Source: Bidens hawaiensis
Lineage: Eukaryota > Streptophyta > Magnoliopsida > Asterales > Asteraceae
Direction of reading: 5' to 3'
Assembly: GCA_021521415.1 (NCBI GenBank)
Contig: JAIQDT010002996.1
Coordinates: forward strand, 1 to 64,000
Length of the DNA: 64,000 bases
Positions within the stretch are counted from its first letter, which is position 1; each line of letters begins with the position of its first letter. This document shows, one piece after another, positions 11,306 through 24,589 of this stretch. The notes under the pieces were generated by a model, which was not told the origin of the DNA, ran no database searches, and saw nothing but the letters and a program-made list of their open reading frames with translations. The position numbers were made by a program, and so were the translations under genes.

Positions 11306-12891
11306 CGTTTGGATTGTCCTTCCGCTTTGCCCATCAGTTTGTGGATGATAGGCGGGCTAAGGTTTAACTTTGTACCGAGAGCTTGTTGGAAGCTTTTCCA
11401 AAAATGTGACGTGAAACGACTGTCTCGATCATAAATTATTGATAGCGGTACTCCATGCAAAGCAACGATGTTGTTCACATAAATACGCGCTAATCTATCC
11501 ATTGAATACGACTCATTGATAGGTATAAAATGTGCGGACTTTGTTAAACGGTCCATGATTACCCATATAGCATTATGTTGTCGAGTCGTTTTCGGGAGTT
11601 TGGTAATGAAATCCATTGTGATTAACTCCCATTTCCATACAGGAAGTTCGGGTTGCTGAAGCAATCCCGAAGGCTTTTGATGTTCAGGCTTGACCTTTAA
11701 ACACGTTAGACATTTCGCAATATGCGAAGCGATGTCCTTCTTCATTCCGTTCCACCAGTAGTTTGACTTAAGATTTTGATACATTTTGTCACTACCGGGG
11801 TGCATTGTATATTTGGACTTGTGAGCTTCGTTCAAGATTTTCTCACGCAAGCCTCCAACGATTGGTACCCATATCCTATTACTGAGTCTTAGAATACCAT
11901 CGTCACCTTTGACTAACAAGTCAATGGTGCCATTGCGTTTTTCGTCGGAGATTTGGTTTTCGTTGATTGCTTGAGTTTGCGCGGATTTGATTTGTTCAAA
12001 TAGATCAATTTGGAGTTCTAGGCGCAAAGCTCGAACCCTTTTGGGCTTCTCATGTTCTTTACGACTTAAGGCATCGGCCACGACGTTGGCCTTGCCTTCA
12101 TGATACACAATTTCACAATCATAGTCGTTAAGAGTCTCCACCCATCGCCGTTGGCGCATGTTAAGCTCTTTTTGATCAAAGATGTGTTTCAAACTTTTGT
12201 GATCAGTGTACATGGTGAATCGTACTCCGTAGAGATAGTTCCTCCAAATCTTAAGTGCAAAGATTATGGAGCCTAACTCTAGATCGTGAGTCGTGTAATT
12301 CTTTTCGTGTACTTTCAATTGACGAGAGGCGTATGCTATTACTTTCTTTCGTTGCATTAGTACGCATCCTAAACCCGAGTGAGACGCGTCACTAAATACT
12401 ACAAAATCTTTAGTACCTTCTGGCAAAGCCAAGATAGGTGCTTGGGTAAGCTTTTGTTTAAGTATATCGAACGCCTCTTGTTGCTTCGTCCCCCATTCAT
12501 ACTTGATGTTCTTACAAGTTAATGAAGTTAAGGGAACGGCGATACGAGAAAAGTTCTCGATGAACCTACGGTAATAGCCAGCCAAACCTAAGAAACTTCG
12601 GATCTCGGTTGGCGACTTCGGGACCTCCCACTTAGAGATAGCTTCAATTTTAACGGGGTCCACTTGAATACCGTTGACATTGATGATGTGACCAAGAAAT
12701 TGCACCTCGTGCAACCAGAACTCGCATTTCGAGAACTTGGCGTATAACTTCTCGGTTCTAAGGATTTCAAGCAGAATTCGAAGATGTATTTCATGATTGG
12801 CCTTGGACTTAGAATAAATAAGTATGTCGTCGATGAAGACGATAACAAATTTATCCAAGTACGGCTTACAGATACGGTTCATCACGTCCAT
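11278..12891 (-). pseudogene. Outer element RT (second half), RNase H and integrase
   Basis: The 537-codon open segment starts after a premature stop. It carries the RT active-site box FIDDILIYS (residues ~19-27), LGHII and [12 protein letters not shown]. RNase H follows with [18 protein letters not shown]-like [11 protein letters not shown] and VADALSRK. The integrase has the H-H-C-C finger ([12 protein letters not shown] ... CLTCLKVK) and the first core Asp in [11 protein letters not shown]. The last ~25 residues are off frame: the motif that in the family reads [13 protein letters not shown] appears as [10 protein letters not shown], showing a one-base loss near 11355. The domain order proves Ty3/gypsy; the protein cannot be functional. 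Confidence 0.92.
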
Positions 12892-12915
12892 AAATGCGGC
12901 CGGAGCATTAGTAAG

Positions 12916-14081
12916 TCAAAACGACATAACCGTGAACTCATAATGTCCATACCTTATTCGAAAAGCAGTCTTTGGAATATCTTTAGATTGGACTTTGAGT
13001 TGGTGATAGCCGGAACGAAGATCGATTTTAGAAAAATAGCTAGCACCTTGAAGTTGGTCAAAAAGATTATCGATACGAGGGAGTGGATATCGGTTTTTGA
13101 TTGTGACTTTATTTAACGCACGATAGTCGATGCACATTCGCATGGAACCATCTTTCTTCTTGACGAATAGAATTGGTGCTCCCCAAGGCGAAGAACTTGG
13201 TCGAATGAAACCTTTCTCAAGTAGCTCGTCGAGTTGATTCTTTAACTCTTTCATTTCGGTTGGCGCTAAGCGATATGGAGCTTTGGCGATCGGAGCAGTA
13301 CCGGGAATAAGATCAATTCTAAAATCTACTTCATGATCGGGAGGAATTCCAGGAAGTTCATCAGGAAAGACGTCAGAAAAATCAGAAATGATAGGGACGT
13401 CTTGAATTTGTTTTGGCTTAGACTCTTCAGTGACGTAGGCCATGAATGCGAGGCATCCTTGATTCAAACATTTGTTAGCTTTAATCATGGAGATTATGCT
13501 AACTTGGCCAGCTTCTTTGTCCCCTTCAATTCGAATTGTTCGTTTATCGGGGGCTTGGAGTTCCACAATTTTGCTATTGCAGATGATACGGGCATGGTTA
13601 TTGGATAACCAATCCATACCAAGTACAATATCAAAACCAGCCAAACTCATGGGTAACAAACAAATAGGCAGAATATAACCAGCTAGAAGGATTTTTCCGT
13701 TTTCAAAAGCTTTGGAGATTTTAACGATTTCGCCACTAGCAGTCTCGACGCTTAGAGTTTTATCTAATTTAGTTAATGGTTCGTTTAATAGACTACATAA
13801 ACTATAATCTATAAAACTCAAATTGGCACCCGAATCGAATAAAACTCTAGCATAGGTGTCGTTGACTAAGAACGTACTGGTCATGTCAACGGCCCTTTTT
13901 GTGTCGAGTACGAATACTCGAGCGTTTCCTTTCTTGTCTTTGCCACTTCCACCCGCACCACCACCAGCGGGTTTGTTCTTTGGACACTTGAAGCTTAGAT
14001 GGCCCATTTCCTTGCAGTTGTAGCAAGTCATTTTCTTTTTCCAGCAATCCGCAGCATCATGACGCGTGTGATTGCATGATT
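12916..14081 (-). pseudogene. Outer element gag tail, protease and RT (first half)
   Basis: Reading inward from the nested insertion, the frame gives two zinc-knuckle pieces ([13 protein letters not shown] and [14 protein letters not shown]). It then gives an aspartic protease with the DSG variant of the active site ([12 protein letters not shown]) and the conserved [12 protein letters not shown] begins with [39 protein letters not shown] and [12 protein letters not shown]. The frame stops at 12913-12915 with a TGA where the family has Gly after the MPF/MSF motif, just before LTNAPAAF. Only this nonsense change separates it from the next segment. Confidence 0.92.
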
Positions 14082-14086
14082 CACAC

Positions 14087-16464
14087 TGTCACACCCCGAC
14101 CAAAGGCGGCGGAACATGCCGAGGTGTAATGATTGCCCATAAGCGCATGACACTATTTAAAGCGAAAATATTTAACAAACTCATTTCATTTCACAACATC
14201 GAAAATGTCACATAACCAAATATTCATAAGTCAAATATTGTTCATTTTTGCTAATATCCTAACGGTATTTGTGTCATTTTCTTCACCGAACTCCATAATC
14301 AACCTAGATGCAAACCTGTAATATTTCATAAAATAAAGTTGTCAAGACAAAGGTTGGTGAGCAATTCATAAGTTTTAACAATAGATATATAGTATGAAAA
14401 GCCACAAAACTAGTATACAAAATGATAAATAATAGCTATAAACTTGGATAAATTGACAATCACTAATAGAATTACGTTAGCGCCACCTAGCTATCTAGGA
14501 TTTAATAGAATATCATTAATTGCATTACATTAACGACATCTTGCTACAAGGGGATGCCAAGTAGTCTAGGATTTATAGATTCCACCAACCGAAAGCGATA
14601 AACACATAGGCATATAAGCATAGAACAACAAATCGAGCAATTATTCAAGTAAAATATACAACAACGTTTGTGGTTTAAGACTCAAGTATAAAGCATTTGA
14701 TTTGAATAAGTATGAAATGTCACCCCAAAACAAAAGATAGAAAACGGGGTATGAAGTTACTCACGTTCAAGTATAAAACTTGATCGGTAAAAGATGAATA
14801 ACCGGATGGATGAAGTTTAACGAGCAAGGCCTAAATGACAATAAAATCTTGGATTTAGAATGGTTGTCTTGAAGATCTTTAAATAAAATAATTGTTGCAA
14901 AAAGTAAACAATTAAAGTTCAAGGTTTAAAATGTAACTATTTAAGAATTTATAATAACAATCCTTTAAAAATGTAAGTTTGCTCGAAACTGGGTTAAAGT
15001 ATCTAACCTTAATATTTACTTAACCAATGTTAAGTAATAAGGTGGGAAAAATACTAAAATGCAAGTTCCTTTGGGACAAAGATACTAAAACGGGTTTTTA
15101 ACGAGTGTTCGGGTTGTCGATTCGGGTCTTGACAAATGGTCAAACCCAAAGTCAACTTTCCAACATATTAATTGTTATGAGATAACTCATTAAAATATAC
15201 TAACACTTAACCAAGTATGTAGATCTATTGTTTAGAACTAACAACGCACGTTAAGCGAGTGTTCGGTTTTGTCGGTCCAAACTATGTGATGAGATCAAGT
15301 TGGATCCAACAATTCCAAGTACTTAAGAAAATAATTAAAATCAGTTTGTAAACTATCTTTAAAGAAATATACAAGTCTTGATAGCTAAAAACACACTTGT
15401 GTGTCTTAAGCGAGTAAAAGTCGGTATAGTTCGGTTTGGTTCGGTCTCCATCTCACACATAGTTCATAGATGGTTTCTACATGCCCAAATATTATAGAAC
15501 TTGTATATTGGTTTATAGATGAAGAAAACTTAAATTTTACAACTAAAAAGTTAACTACAAGTCTTTTGAGCAAAAGTTTCGGTTTAGTTCGGTTTCCATC
15601 TCCCAACGAGTTCATAGATGGATTTCATATGCTTAATATCAAAGAACTTGCAAAAATGATTTTTGAAACTCAAATCTAGCAATAAACATGTTTAAACAAC
15701 TATTTTAACAAAATTAGTAAACAAAAGTTCGGTTTCCGGTTTGGACTAGTTTCGGTTAAACCGAGGTTAGTCTTATACAAACCCACACCATGGAACTTGT
15801 AAATAAGATGAACAAACTAAAAGGGTTAGAAGTTAGTCATAAGTGATATGTATAATAAGTTATGTGTGTTTATATATATATCAAGAACACGAAGTCCTCC
15901 ATGAAGCCTTGCCTTATGACATTCGAAACTTAACCAACCGGAGTCAGTGAAGTAACAAATAAAGGAACCAAGGGGTGTGTATTATATTTATGTTGTACCA
16001 CCATATTCAAGTGTTAGTAATATTAGATGAACAAGTTAAAATGAAAGACTATAGTTAGTTGACCTTAAGAAATCAAAATAACAAAATGTTGAAGATGAAT
16101 ACTTGGATTTGAGAGAAATTTTGGAGAAGATGAACAACCAAAATGGTGTATGGAGCCTTGATTATATAATGGTAAGAGTATGGTTCATACAAATAGGGTA
16201 AAGATGCATGTGATGGTTGAAATGGTCAAACAAGTTTTTGGTAAATGGCAATAATAGTCCCCAAAGTTTGGTTTAAGTCACTTTAAGGAGTTTTAAGGAC
16301 CAAAAAGAATGTTTTCAAGACCCAACAAGGGTAAAAAAATATTGTAACATAAAATCCATCATTTTGATTATATCATAAGCTTTGGTTTACAAAATGGGTC
16401 GGTTTACATGATAAACGAATACAAAAACGAATACAAACGAGACCCGAAATTGACGAATGTCACA
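14087..16464 (-). repeat. 3' LTR of the inner retrotransposon
   Basis: 2378 bp, matching the copy at 22179-24585. The most visible differences are small indels: the other LTR has an extra ~24-bp stretch near 22328, and this one differs around 14490-14560. Confidence 0.94.
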
Positions 16465-16476
16465 GTATCCCCTACT
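16465..16476 (-). other. Polypurine tract of the inner retrotransposon
   Basis: On the minus strand AAGTAGGGGATAC precedes the LTR start TGTGACATTCG, the expected plus-strand priming site. Confidence 0.65.
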
Positions 16477-16497
16477 TTAGGAAATTTCGTCCCGAAA

Positions 16498-18516
16498 TTA
16501 AGATGACGATGATGATGCAAATAAGTGTGGATACTTCTCCTTCGGTGTGTCTTCTCGTTCCCAAGTGAACTCCGCGCCACGCCGTGATTCCCATCGAACT
16601 TTGACTAACCGAATACAACTACGCTTGGTTTTCTTCTCGCTGCGATCCATGATCTCAACGGGTCTTTCAACCATGATCATCGAATCATCGACATGTACTT
16701 CGTCGAGAGGTATATGGAGATTACCCTCGGCTAAGCACTTCTTAAGATTTGATACATGAAAAGTCGGATGAACACCGGCAAGTTCTTCCGGTAGTTCGAG
16801 TTGATAAGCCACCTTCCCAACACGTTCAAGGATTTTAAAAGGACCAACGAAACGAGGAGCTAGTTTACCTTTCTTTCCAAAACAGACTACCCCCTTCCAA
16901 GGAGATACTTTTAAAAAGACAATATCGTCAACATTAAATTCGATAGGTTTTCGCCGTATATCGGCGTAACTCTTTTGACGATTTCTAGCGGCTAGGAGAT
17001 TCTTACGGATTTGATTAATGACATCGGTGGCTTCTTGGACCATCTCGGGTCCCGTGATTTGAGCTTCACCGATTTCGTTCCAACAAATCGGGGAACGACA
17101 TTTACGACCGTAAAGAGCTTGAAAAGGAGCCACATCAATGCTAGAGTGGTAGCTATTGTTGTAGGAGAACTCGATGAACGGAAGATGATAATCCCAATTC
17201 CCACCGAAATCAAGAACACATACTCGTAGCATATCCTCGAGTGTTTGGATTGTACGTTCGGATTGACCATCCGTTTGAGGATGATAAGCGGTGCTAAGAT
17301 CGAGACGTGTTCCCAAAGCTTCTTGAAGAGATCGCCAAACATGAGAGGTAAAACAGGCATCGAGATCGGAGATGATAGACAATGGCAAACCGTGTCGACA
17401 CACGATTTCCCGAACATAGATTTGAGCAAGCTGCTCGACAGGGTACTTCTCGCGAATCGGAATGAAATAAGCAGATTTGGTTAATCGATCGATGATCACC
17501 CAAATGCTATCGTTTCCTTTCTGGGTTTTGGGTAATTTGGTGATAAAGTCCATAGCAATGTCTTCCCATTTCCCAACGGGAATCGGTGGTTGCTCGAGTA
17601 GACCAAAAGGTCTTTGATGTTCGGCTTTGACTTTCGAGCAAGTAAGACATTTAGATACAAACAACGCTACGTCCTTTTTCATACCCGGCCACCAAAAGGT
17701 AGCACGGAGATCGAAATACATCTTATCTGCACCAGGATGAACGTAATAATGCGAATTATGAGCTTCGTTGAGAATACAAGTACGAAGGTCATCGCGATCG
17801 GGAACCCACAAACGATTGAGAAAATACAAAAGGCCATCGGGTTTGGTTTCGATTTGAAGTTCGGCTCCACATGACATTTCGTCGTACATATTACCTTCTT
17901 CGACGGAGGTACGTTGAGCTTGAAAGATACGAATTTGAAGATCGGTTTGAACAATGACGCTTAGAAGCAGAACGGATTTAACATTAACCTTTCGACTTAG
18001 GGCATCGGCGACAACATTCGCTTTACCGGGGTGGTAGCGAATCTCGCAATCGTAATCACTAAGTAATTCGGCCCATCTTCGTTGTCTCATGTTAAGATCT
18101 TTTTGGTCAAAAATGTGTTGAAGGCTTTTATGATCGGTAAAAACCACACATTTTGTTCCATAAAGGTAATGTCTCCAGATTTTGAGAGCGAAAACGACGG
18201 CACCAAGTTCGAGATCGTGAGTCGTATAGTTCTTCTCGTTGACCTTAAGTTGTTTTGATGCGTATGCGATTACCTGACCTCGTTGCATGAGAGCACAACC
18301 AAGGCCTTGATGGGAGGCATCGCAAAATACAACAAAATCGTCGTTTCCATCGGGAAGGGTTAGAACGGGAGCATTGAAAAGCATGTCCTTGAGAGTACAA
18401 AAGGCCTCCTCTTGTTTCGAACCCCAATCGAAGGGTTGTCCCTTATGGGTGAGAGAGGTAAGAGGCAAAGAGATTTTGGAAAAATTCCGAATGAAACGCC
18501 GATAATATCCGGCCAA
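16498..18516 (-). pseudogene. Inner element RNase H-integrase-chromodomain-like segment (672 codons open)
   Basis: This is the longest intact piece of the inner pol. It opens in the RT thumb ([14 protein letters not shown]). RNase H covers residues ~55-180 ([35 protein letters not shown]). The integrase zinc finger follows (HPGADKMY ... CLTCSKVK) and the core with [18 protein letters not shown] (the second catalytic Asp is retained, but the usual Arg after it is Leu) and [16 protein letters not shown] with the catalytic Glu. The tail has WKGVVCFGKKGKLAPRFVGPF and a chromodomain-like end (VKVRWESRRGAEFTWERED). The preceding stop at 18526-18528 separates it from the RT, so no full pol can be made. 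Confidence 0.93.
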
Positions 18517-18528
18517 ACCGAGGAATGA

Positions 18529-18837
18529 TCAAATTTCCGTGGGTGTCGTTGGAGTTTTCCAATCCTTAACGGCCTCAATTTTAGCGGGATCAACATGAAT
18601 ACCTTTTTCGTTTACGATATGTCCCAAAAATTGAACTTCCTCGAGCCAAAATTCACATTTGGAGAATTTGGCATAGAGTTGTTCATTTCTAAGGAGCTCG
18701 AGAATGGAACGCAAATGATGTTCAAGTTCGGCTTTGGATTTAGAAAAGATAAGGATGTCATCAATAAAGACAATAACGAATTTATCAAGGAATGGTTTGC
18801 AAACGCGGTTCATGAGGTCCATAAACCGCGGGTGCAT
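18529..18837 (-). pseudogene. Inner element RT central fragment
   Basis: It encodes [16 protein letters not shown], the catalytic [12 protein letters not shown] box and [14 protein letters not shown]. It begins after a one-base loss in the motif before FMDLMNRV (near 18832) and ends at a TGA where the family codes Arg in [10 protein letters not shown]. This is consistent with a CGA-to-TGA change. Confidence 0.9.
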
Positions 18838-18943
18838 TTGTTAACCCGAATGGCATAACCAAAAATTCGAAATGTCCATATCGAGTATGGAAAGCGGTTT
18901 TTGGAATGTCTTCTTCACGAACATGCAATTGATGATAACCCGA

Positions 18944-19420
18944 TCAAAGATCAATTTTGGAGAAACAAGTTGCGCCTTGAAGTTGGTCGAATAAGTCGTC
19001 GATACGTGGCAATGGATAACGATTTTTAATAGTAAGCTTGTTAAGTTCACGATAATCAATGCACATACGAAACGAACCATCCTTCTTTTTCACGAAGAGA
19101 ACGGGAGCGCCCCAAGGAGAAGAGCTTGGACGAATGAAGCCTTTATCGGAAAGTTCTTCGAGTTGGTTTGACAGTTCTTGCATTTCTGACGGGGCTAGAC
19201 GATAAGGAGCCTTGGCCACAGGCATCGCGCCGGGCACAAGATCGATTTGGAATTCAATCGGACGAACGAGAGGAAGACCGGTAACATCGTCAGGAAAGAC
19301 ATCAAGGAAATCACTAACAATAGGAATATCTTGAATCTTCCTTTCCTTTTTGTCTTTTGTCACGAGAGAGTTAGAAACAGAACATACTTTTGGCGTAAGT
19401 ACTTTTGCGATTGAGCACAC
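18944..19420 (-). pseudogene. Inner element protease-RT junction and RT N-terminal fragment
   Basis: It encodes [62 protein letters not shown] and FSKIDL. It stops at a TGA in place of the Arg of the conserved DLRSGYHQ motif, again consistent with CGA-to-TGA. Beyond the stop the same frame continues as SGYHQLHV ... FGLTNAPAV until the frameshift near 18832. Confidence 0.9.
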
Positions 19421-20022
19421 GACATGAGATTTAGCCTTCGGGGCGTTGCGTTTCCAAATACCTTAAGAATTTTACCATTGACGAGCGGGATGCGAATGAA
19501 TTTATCAAAACAAACGACTTCGGCGCGGTGCAAAGATAACCAATCCATGCCTACTATGACATCGAAGCTACCCATTTGCATCGGGATGAGATCAATGGAG
19601 AATTTATGCTTAGAAAGAATAAGAGAACAATCGCGGACGACGGAATTGATGGTAATAGAATTTCCATTGGCGACTTCAACAGAGAACGGTCGAGAAAGTT
19701 TAGCTCGAGGTATCGCAAGTTTCGACTCAAATTTCAAAGAAATAAAACTTCTATCGGCACCGGTATCAAATAAAATAGAAGCCAAATGATATTTCACCAA
19801 AAACATACCGTTCACAACATCGTTTGCCACTTGAGCTTGATTTTCATTCATCATAAAAGCTCGCCCTTGATTACCATGGTTGACTTGAGGTGCTTGTTGT
19901 GGAGGTGGAGGCGGTGCTTGGATTGCTTGGATGGGTTGGATGAGTGGTGCATTGAGTTGGGGAATTTGGGGTAGGTAGGTTTGAACTTGGTAAGCTTGGG
20001 TTTGGTAGTAAGGTACGGTCAC
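19360..20022 (-). pseudogene. Inner element aspartic protease region
   Basis: The frame has a proline/glutamine-rich linker. The retroviral-type protease follows with active site ILFDTGADRSFISL (about residue 84) and FDVIVGMDWLS. Just upstream of 20022 the same frame contains a CCHC knuckle, CYNCGDPNHFRNNC, belonging to gag. The frame leaves the RT frame near 19425 by one base. Confidence 0.88.
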
Positions 20023-21223
20023 GGTTTGGTTAGCAAAGGTGAGGCGAGGGCAATTGTTGCGGAAATGGTTTGGATCTCCACAATTGTAACAAGCTCGGGG
20101 TGGTTGGGGTTGGTTTGGTGGGTAGGGTGCATATCGGTTTTGGGAATTTTGGGGAAAAGTTCTTGGTTGGTTTGGTTGGTTAGGTTGGTTGGGTTGGGTT
20201 CGTAGTGGGGATCGGCATGTGGTGTTGAGATGGTCAAGTCGGTTACAAATGGTACATTGGCGACAAGGCGAGTTTGTTGGGTGGTGAAGTTGGCAAGTGT
20301 TACATAGCGGGGAGTTCCCAACATAAGGTTTTCGGTTTTGAGGGTGGGTTTGGGTTTGTGGTTGTGGTTGAGGTTGGGTGACGACATAATTCGGTAGTTG
20401 GTTTTGGGTTTCTTTTTGTTGTTGTTGTTGTGTCGGGAAGAGTTTGAGTAGTTAATTGCTTGTGGTGTGGGTTCAACCTTGGTTTGGGGAGCGGGCTCGG
20501 GCTTGTCTTTCTCACTTTCTTTCTTGAGGGTTAGGGTACCCGCCTTCACGTGATTTTCCGATAGCCAACCGGCTAATGTGATGGCTTCCTTAAGGTTCGC
20601 GGGTTTGCTACTCATGACCGAGTCACGGAATTTCATCGGTAAACCCCCAATATATTTATTAATTTCACGTTCGGTTGAGGTAACCAAATGGGGAACAAGG
20701 ATGCTCAACTCATGGAAACGGAGTGAGTAAGCGGCATTATCACCACTTTCTTGTTTTAGGTTCCAAAATTCTTCCTCAAGCTTTTGGAGCTCGTGTTTGA
20801 GACAAAATTTCTTCTTCATAAGCGCCTTGAGCTCGGCCCATGGAAGAGCCATGGCCACATCCGTACCTTGTAGGTGCATAACACTACCCCACCATGTTAG
20901 GGCGGTTCCCCTAAACATGCTTGAAGCGAAGTTTGTCTTTTTCGCTTCGGGGCATTGTGTAAAAACACATTCTCCACAGATTCGAACCATTGCGACAAGG
21001 TAGTCGCACAGTTGGTTCCAAAGAATTCGGCCGGGTTGGCACTAGTAAATTGTTTAAGCAGGTAGGATGCGGGTTTGGGTTCAATAGGTGCAACAACGGG
21101 TGCGGGTTAGTTTGCTTGTATATGGGTCATAAGTTCGGGAATCACAGCGGCCATTTGCTTGGCGACAAGAGCGGCCATACGTCGGGTGGAGTCCCATCGC
21201 GGTTGGCGTCTTAGCGGAGGCAT
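20019..21223 (-). pseudogene. Inner element gag
   Basis: A start codon at 21223 opens MPPLRRQPRWD, then stops after about 40 codons (TAA following THIQAN). The frame is picked up again and shifts near 20950. The main block 20990-20019 encodes the retrotransposon gag domain (FRGTALTWWGSVMHL, FCLKHELQKLEEEFWNLKQ, YIGGLPMKFRDSV), then a K/P/N-rich region. The first zinc knuckle falls out of frame in this block. No full-length capsid protein can be made. Confidence 0.88.
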
Positions 21224-22158
21224 GCTAAAATTTATAAAGAAAATGGGATTAGTTTTGGGTAAAGGAAATGAATACCAAGGTGTATAAAATAAAATAAGAT
21301 TTCGATTTTTGATTTTTGTGAATCCTAGAGTTAGTATGGAGAAGATGTTAGTGTTAGATAAAATATAAAACTTTGTTTATAAATAACAAACCGTAAACAA
21401 AACGTAAATGATTTTGAGATAGTTAAAGCTTGAAAATTTAAGATTTTTGAGATTTTATAGAGTCAAAAAAATCGCGCGTGAAATCACCACGACTTGATAT
21501 TCCAACACTAAGTAAAAGTTTTTATAAAACACCACGTTGGAGTCTAAACATGTGCACGAGATAACCGCGACTTTTTCATGTTTTAGACTCAAATAACAAT
21601 GATAACACAATAAATCGAGATACAACGTCATGTCAAAACACTAGCACACGAACCACCGTAGTACTATTGTTTTAACACCAAAAATTAGGATGGCGACCGG
21701 AACGCTCGCATTTGACTACTTAAAGAATTGACATTTATAACAGGGTTTATGGCCTAGAAAACGAGCACTATAACTCAACCATCCCAGGTAAGTAAATCAC
21801 CTTCGATCCTTGGAATCTTTTTGTCAAATGATCATTTTATAGTGTCTCGTTTTCTATGGTGGCTACAAACCCGATATAAACACAACCTTTAAGGGATTTG
21901 AAACAACGGGATCCAAGTTAATCTTGTAATCCATAAAACACAATAAAAATCTACTTTTTGCGTTTTAAGGTAAGGATACCTTGGAAATACTATGAAAGTG
22001 TGTGTATGTGAACATTTAGGATATTGGTGAATTTTATACAAGTTTATAAATAAACATGCGATATGAACAATAAAATAGAGTAAATATGTATGAACACACA
22101 TATAGGACCCTAAGCATAACAATTCTAGGTCGTAACATCCAACCACCTATCTTAATTG
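21224..22158 (-). other. Inner element untranslated leader
   Basis: About 0.9 kb between the primer-binding site and the gag start. No frame or domain was recognised; ORF-like stretches here are short. It probably holds packaging and translation leader functions, which is inference from position. Confidence 0.6.
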
Positions 22159-22175
22159 TCATGGCTCTGATACCA
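22159..22175 (-). promoter_or_regulatory. Primer-binding site, initiator-Met tRNA type
   Basis: On the minus strand, three bases past the LTR end, the sequence is TGGTATCAGAGCCATGA. It begins with the TGGTATCAGAGC complementary to the 3' end of plant initiator-Met tRNA, standard for many plant Ty3 elements. Confidence 0.9.
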
Positions 22176-22178
22176 ATC

Positions 22179-24585
22179 TGTCACACCCCGACCAAAGGCG
22201 GCGGAACATGTCAAGGTGTAACGATTGCCCATAAGCGCATGACACTATTTAAAGCGACAATATTTAACAAACTCATTTCATTTCACAACATCGAAAATGT
22301 CACATAACCAAATATTCATAAGTCAAATACAACAAAATATAGCAAATCAAATGTTGTTCATTTTTGCTAATATCCTAACGGTATTTGTGTCATTTTCTTC
22401 ACCGAACTCCATAATCAACCTAGATGCAAACCTGTAACATTTCATAAAATAAAGTTGTCAACACAAAGGTTGGTGAGCAATTCATAAGTTTGAACAATAG
22501 ATATATAGTATGAAAAGCCACAAAACTAGTATACAAAACCATAAATAATAGCTATAAACTTGGATAAATTGACAATCGCTAATAGAATTACGTTAGCGCC
22601 ATCTAGCTCCAAGGGATTGCCAAGTAGTCTAGGATTTAATAGAATACCGTTAATTGCATTACGTTAACGACACCTTGCTACAAGGGGATGCCAAGTAGTC
22701 TAGGATTTATAGATTCCACCAACCGAAAGCGATAAACACATAGGCATATAAGCATAGAACACCAAAACGAGCAATTATTCAAGTAAAGTATACAACAACA
22801 TTTGTGGTTTAAGACTCAAGTATAAAGCATTTGATTTGAATAAGTATGAAATGTCACCCCAAAACAAAAGATAGAAAACGGGGTATGAAGTTACTCACGT
22901 TCAAGTATAAAACTTGATCGGTAAAAGATGAATAACCGGATGGATGAAGTTTAACGAGCAAGGCCTAAATGACAATAAAATCTTGGATTTAGAATGGTTG
23001 TCTTGAAGATCTTTAAATAAAATAATTGTTGCAAAAAGTAAACAATTAAAGTTCAAGGTTTAAAATGTAACTATTTAAGAATTTATAATAACAATCCTTT
23101 AAAAATGTAAGTTTGCTCGAAACCGGGTTAAAGTATCTAACCTTAATATTTACTTAACCAATGTTAAGTAATAAGGTGGTAAAAATGCTAAAATGCAAGT
23201 TCCTTTGGGACAAAGATACTAAAACGGGTTTTTAACGAGTGTTCGGGTTGTCGATTCGGGTCTTAACAAATGGTCAAACCCAAAGTCAACTTTCCAACAT
23301 ATTAATTGTTATGAGATAACTCACTAAAATATACTAACACTTAACCAAGTATGTAGATCTATTGTTTAGAACTAACAACGCACGTTAAGCGAGTGTTCGG
23401 TTTTGTCGGTCCAAACTATGTGATGAGATCAAGTTGGATCCAACAATTCCAAGTACTTAAGAAAATAATTAAAATCAGTTTGTAAACTATCTTTAAAGAA
23501 ATATACAAGTCTTGATAGCTAAAAACACACTTGTGTGTCTTAAGCGAGTAAAAGTCGGTATAGTTCGGTTTGGTTCGGTCTCCATCTCACAAATAGTTCA
23601 TAAATGGTTTCTACATGCCCAAATATCATAGAACTTGTATATTGGTTTATAGATGAAGAAAACTTAAATTTTACAACTAAAAAGTTAACTACAAGTCTTT
23701 TAAGCAAAAGTTTCGGTTTAGTTCGGTTTCCATCTCCCAACGAGTTCATAGATGGATTTCATATGCTTAATATCAAAGAACTGGTAAAAATGATTTTTGA
23801 AACTCAAATCTAGCAATAAACATGTTTAAACAACTATTTTAACAAAACTAGTAAACAAAAGTTCGTTTCCGGTTTGGACTAGTTTCGGTTAAACCGAGGT
23901 TAGTCTTATACAAACCCACACCATGGAACTTGTAAATAAGATGAACAAACTAAAAGGGTTAGAAGTTAGTCATAAGTGATATGTATAATAAGTTATGTGT
24001 GTTTATATATATATCAAGAACACGAAGTCCTCCATGAAGCCTTGCCTTATGACATTCGAAACTTAACCAACCGGAGTTGGTGAAGTAACAAATAAAGGAA
24101 ACAAGGGGTGTGTATTATATTTATGTTGTACCACCATATTCAAGTGTTAGTAATATTAGATGAACAAGTTAAAATGAAAGACTATAGTTAGTTGACCTTA
24201 AGAAATCAAAATAACAAAATGTTGAAGATGAATACTTGGATTTGAGAGAGATTTTGGAGAAGATGAACAACCAAAATGGTGTATGGAGCCTTAATTTTAT
24301 AATGGTAAGAGTATGGTTCATACAAATAGGGTAAAGATGCATGTGATGGTTGAAATGGTCAAACAAGTTTTTGGTAAATGGCAATAATAGTCCCCAAAGT
24401 TTGGTTTAAGTCATTTTAAGGAGTTTTAAGGACCAAAAAGAATGTTTTCAAGACCCAACAAGTGTAAAACAATATTGTAACATAAAATCCATCATTTTGA
24501 TTATATCATAAGCTTTGGTTTACAAAATGGGTCGGTTTACATGATAAACGAATACAAACGAGACCCGAAATTGACGAATGTCACA
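22179..24585 (-). repeat. 5' LTR of the inner retrotransposon
   Basis: 2407 bp, matching 14087-16464. On the minus strand it should hold promoter (U3), R and U5. I did not identify a convincing TATA box by eye. Confidence 0.94.
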
Positions 24586-24589
24586 CACA

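Larger units (their letters stand above)
14087..24585 (-). mobile_element. Inner Ty3/gypsy LTR retrotransposon nested in the outer one
   Basis: LTRs 14087-16464 and 22179-24585 are nearly identical and have TGTCACACCCC...GTCACA ends. The whole 10.5-kb element is flanked by a perfect 5-bp duplication CACAC at 14082-14086 and 24586-24590. The order on the minus strand is LTR, PBS, gag, protease, RT, RNase H, integrase, PPT, LTR. The insertion point lies within the zinc-knuckle codons of the outer gag, and the outer frame is readable on both sides. It must be younger than the outer element. Confidence 0.96.

Noticed and set aside
15406..15679. Overlapping 69-codon ORFs on both strands, repeated at 23540-23813
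   Set aside because: They occupy identical positions in the two LTRs of the inner element and overlap each other; the pair is fortuitous.
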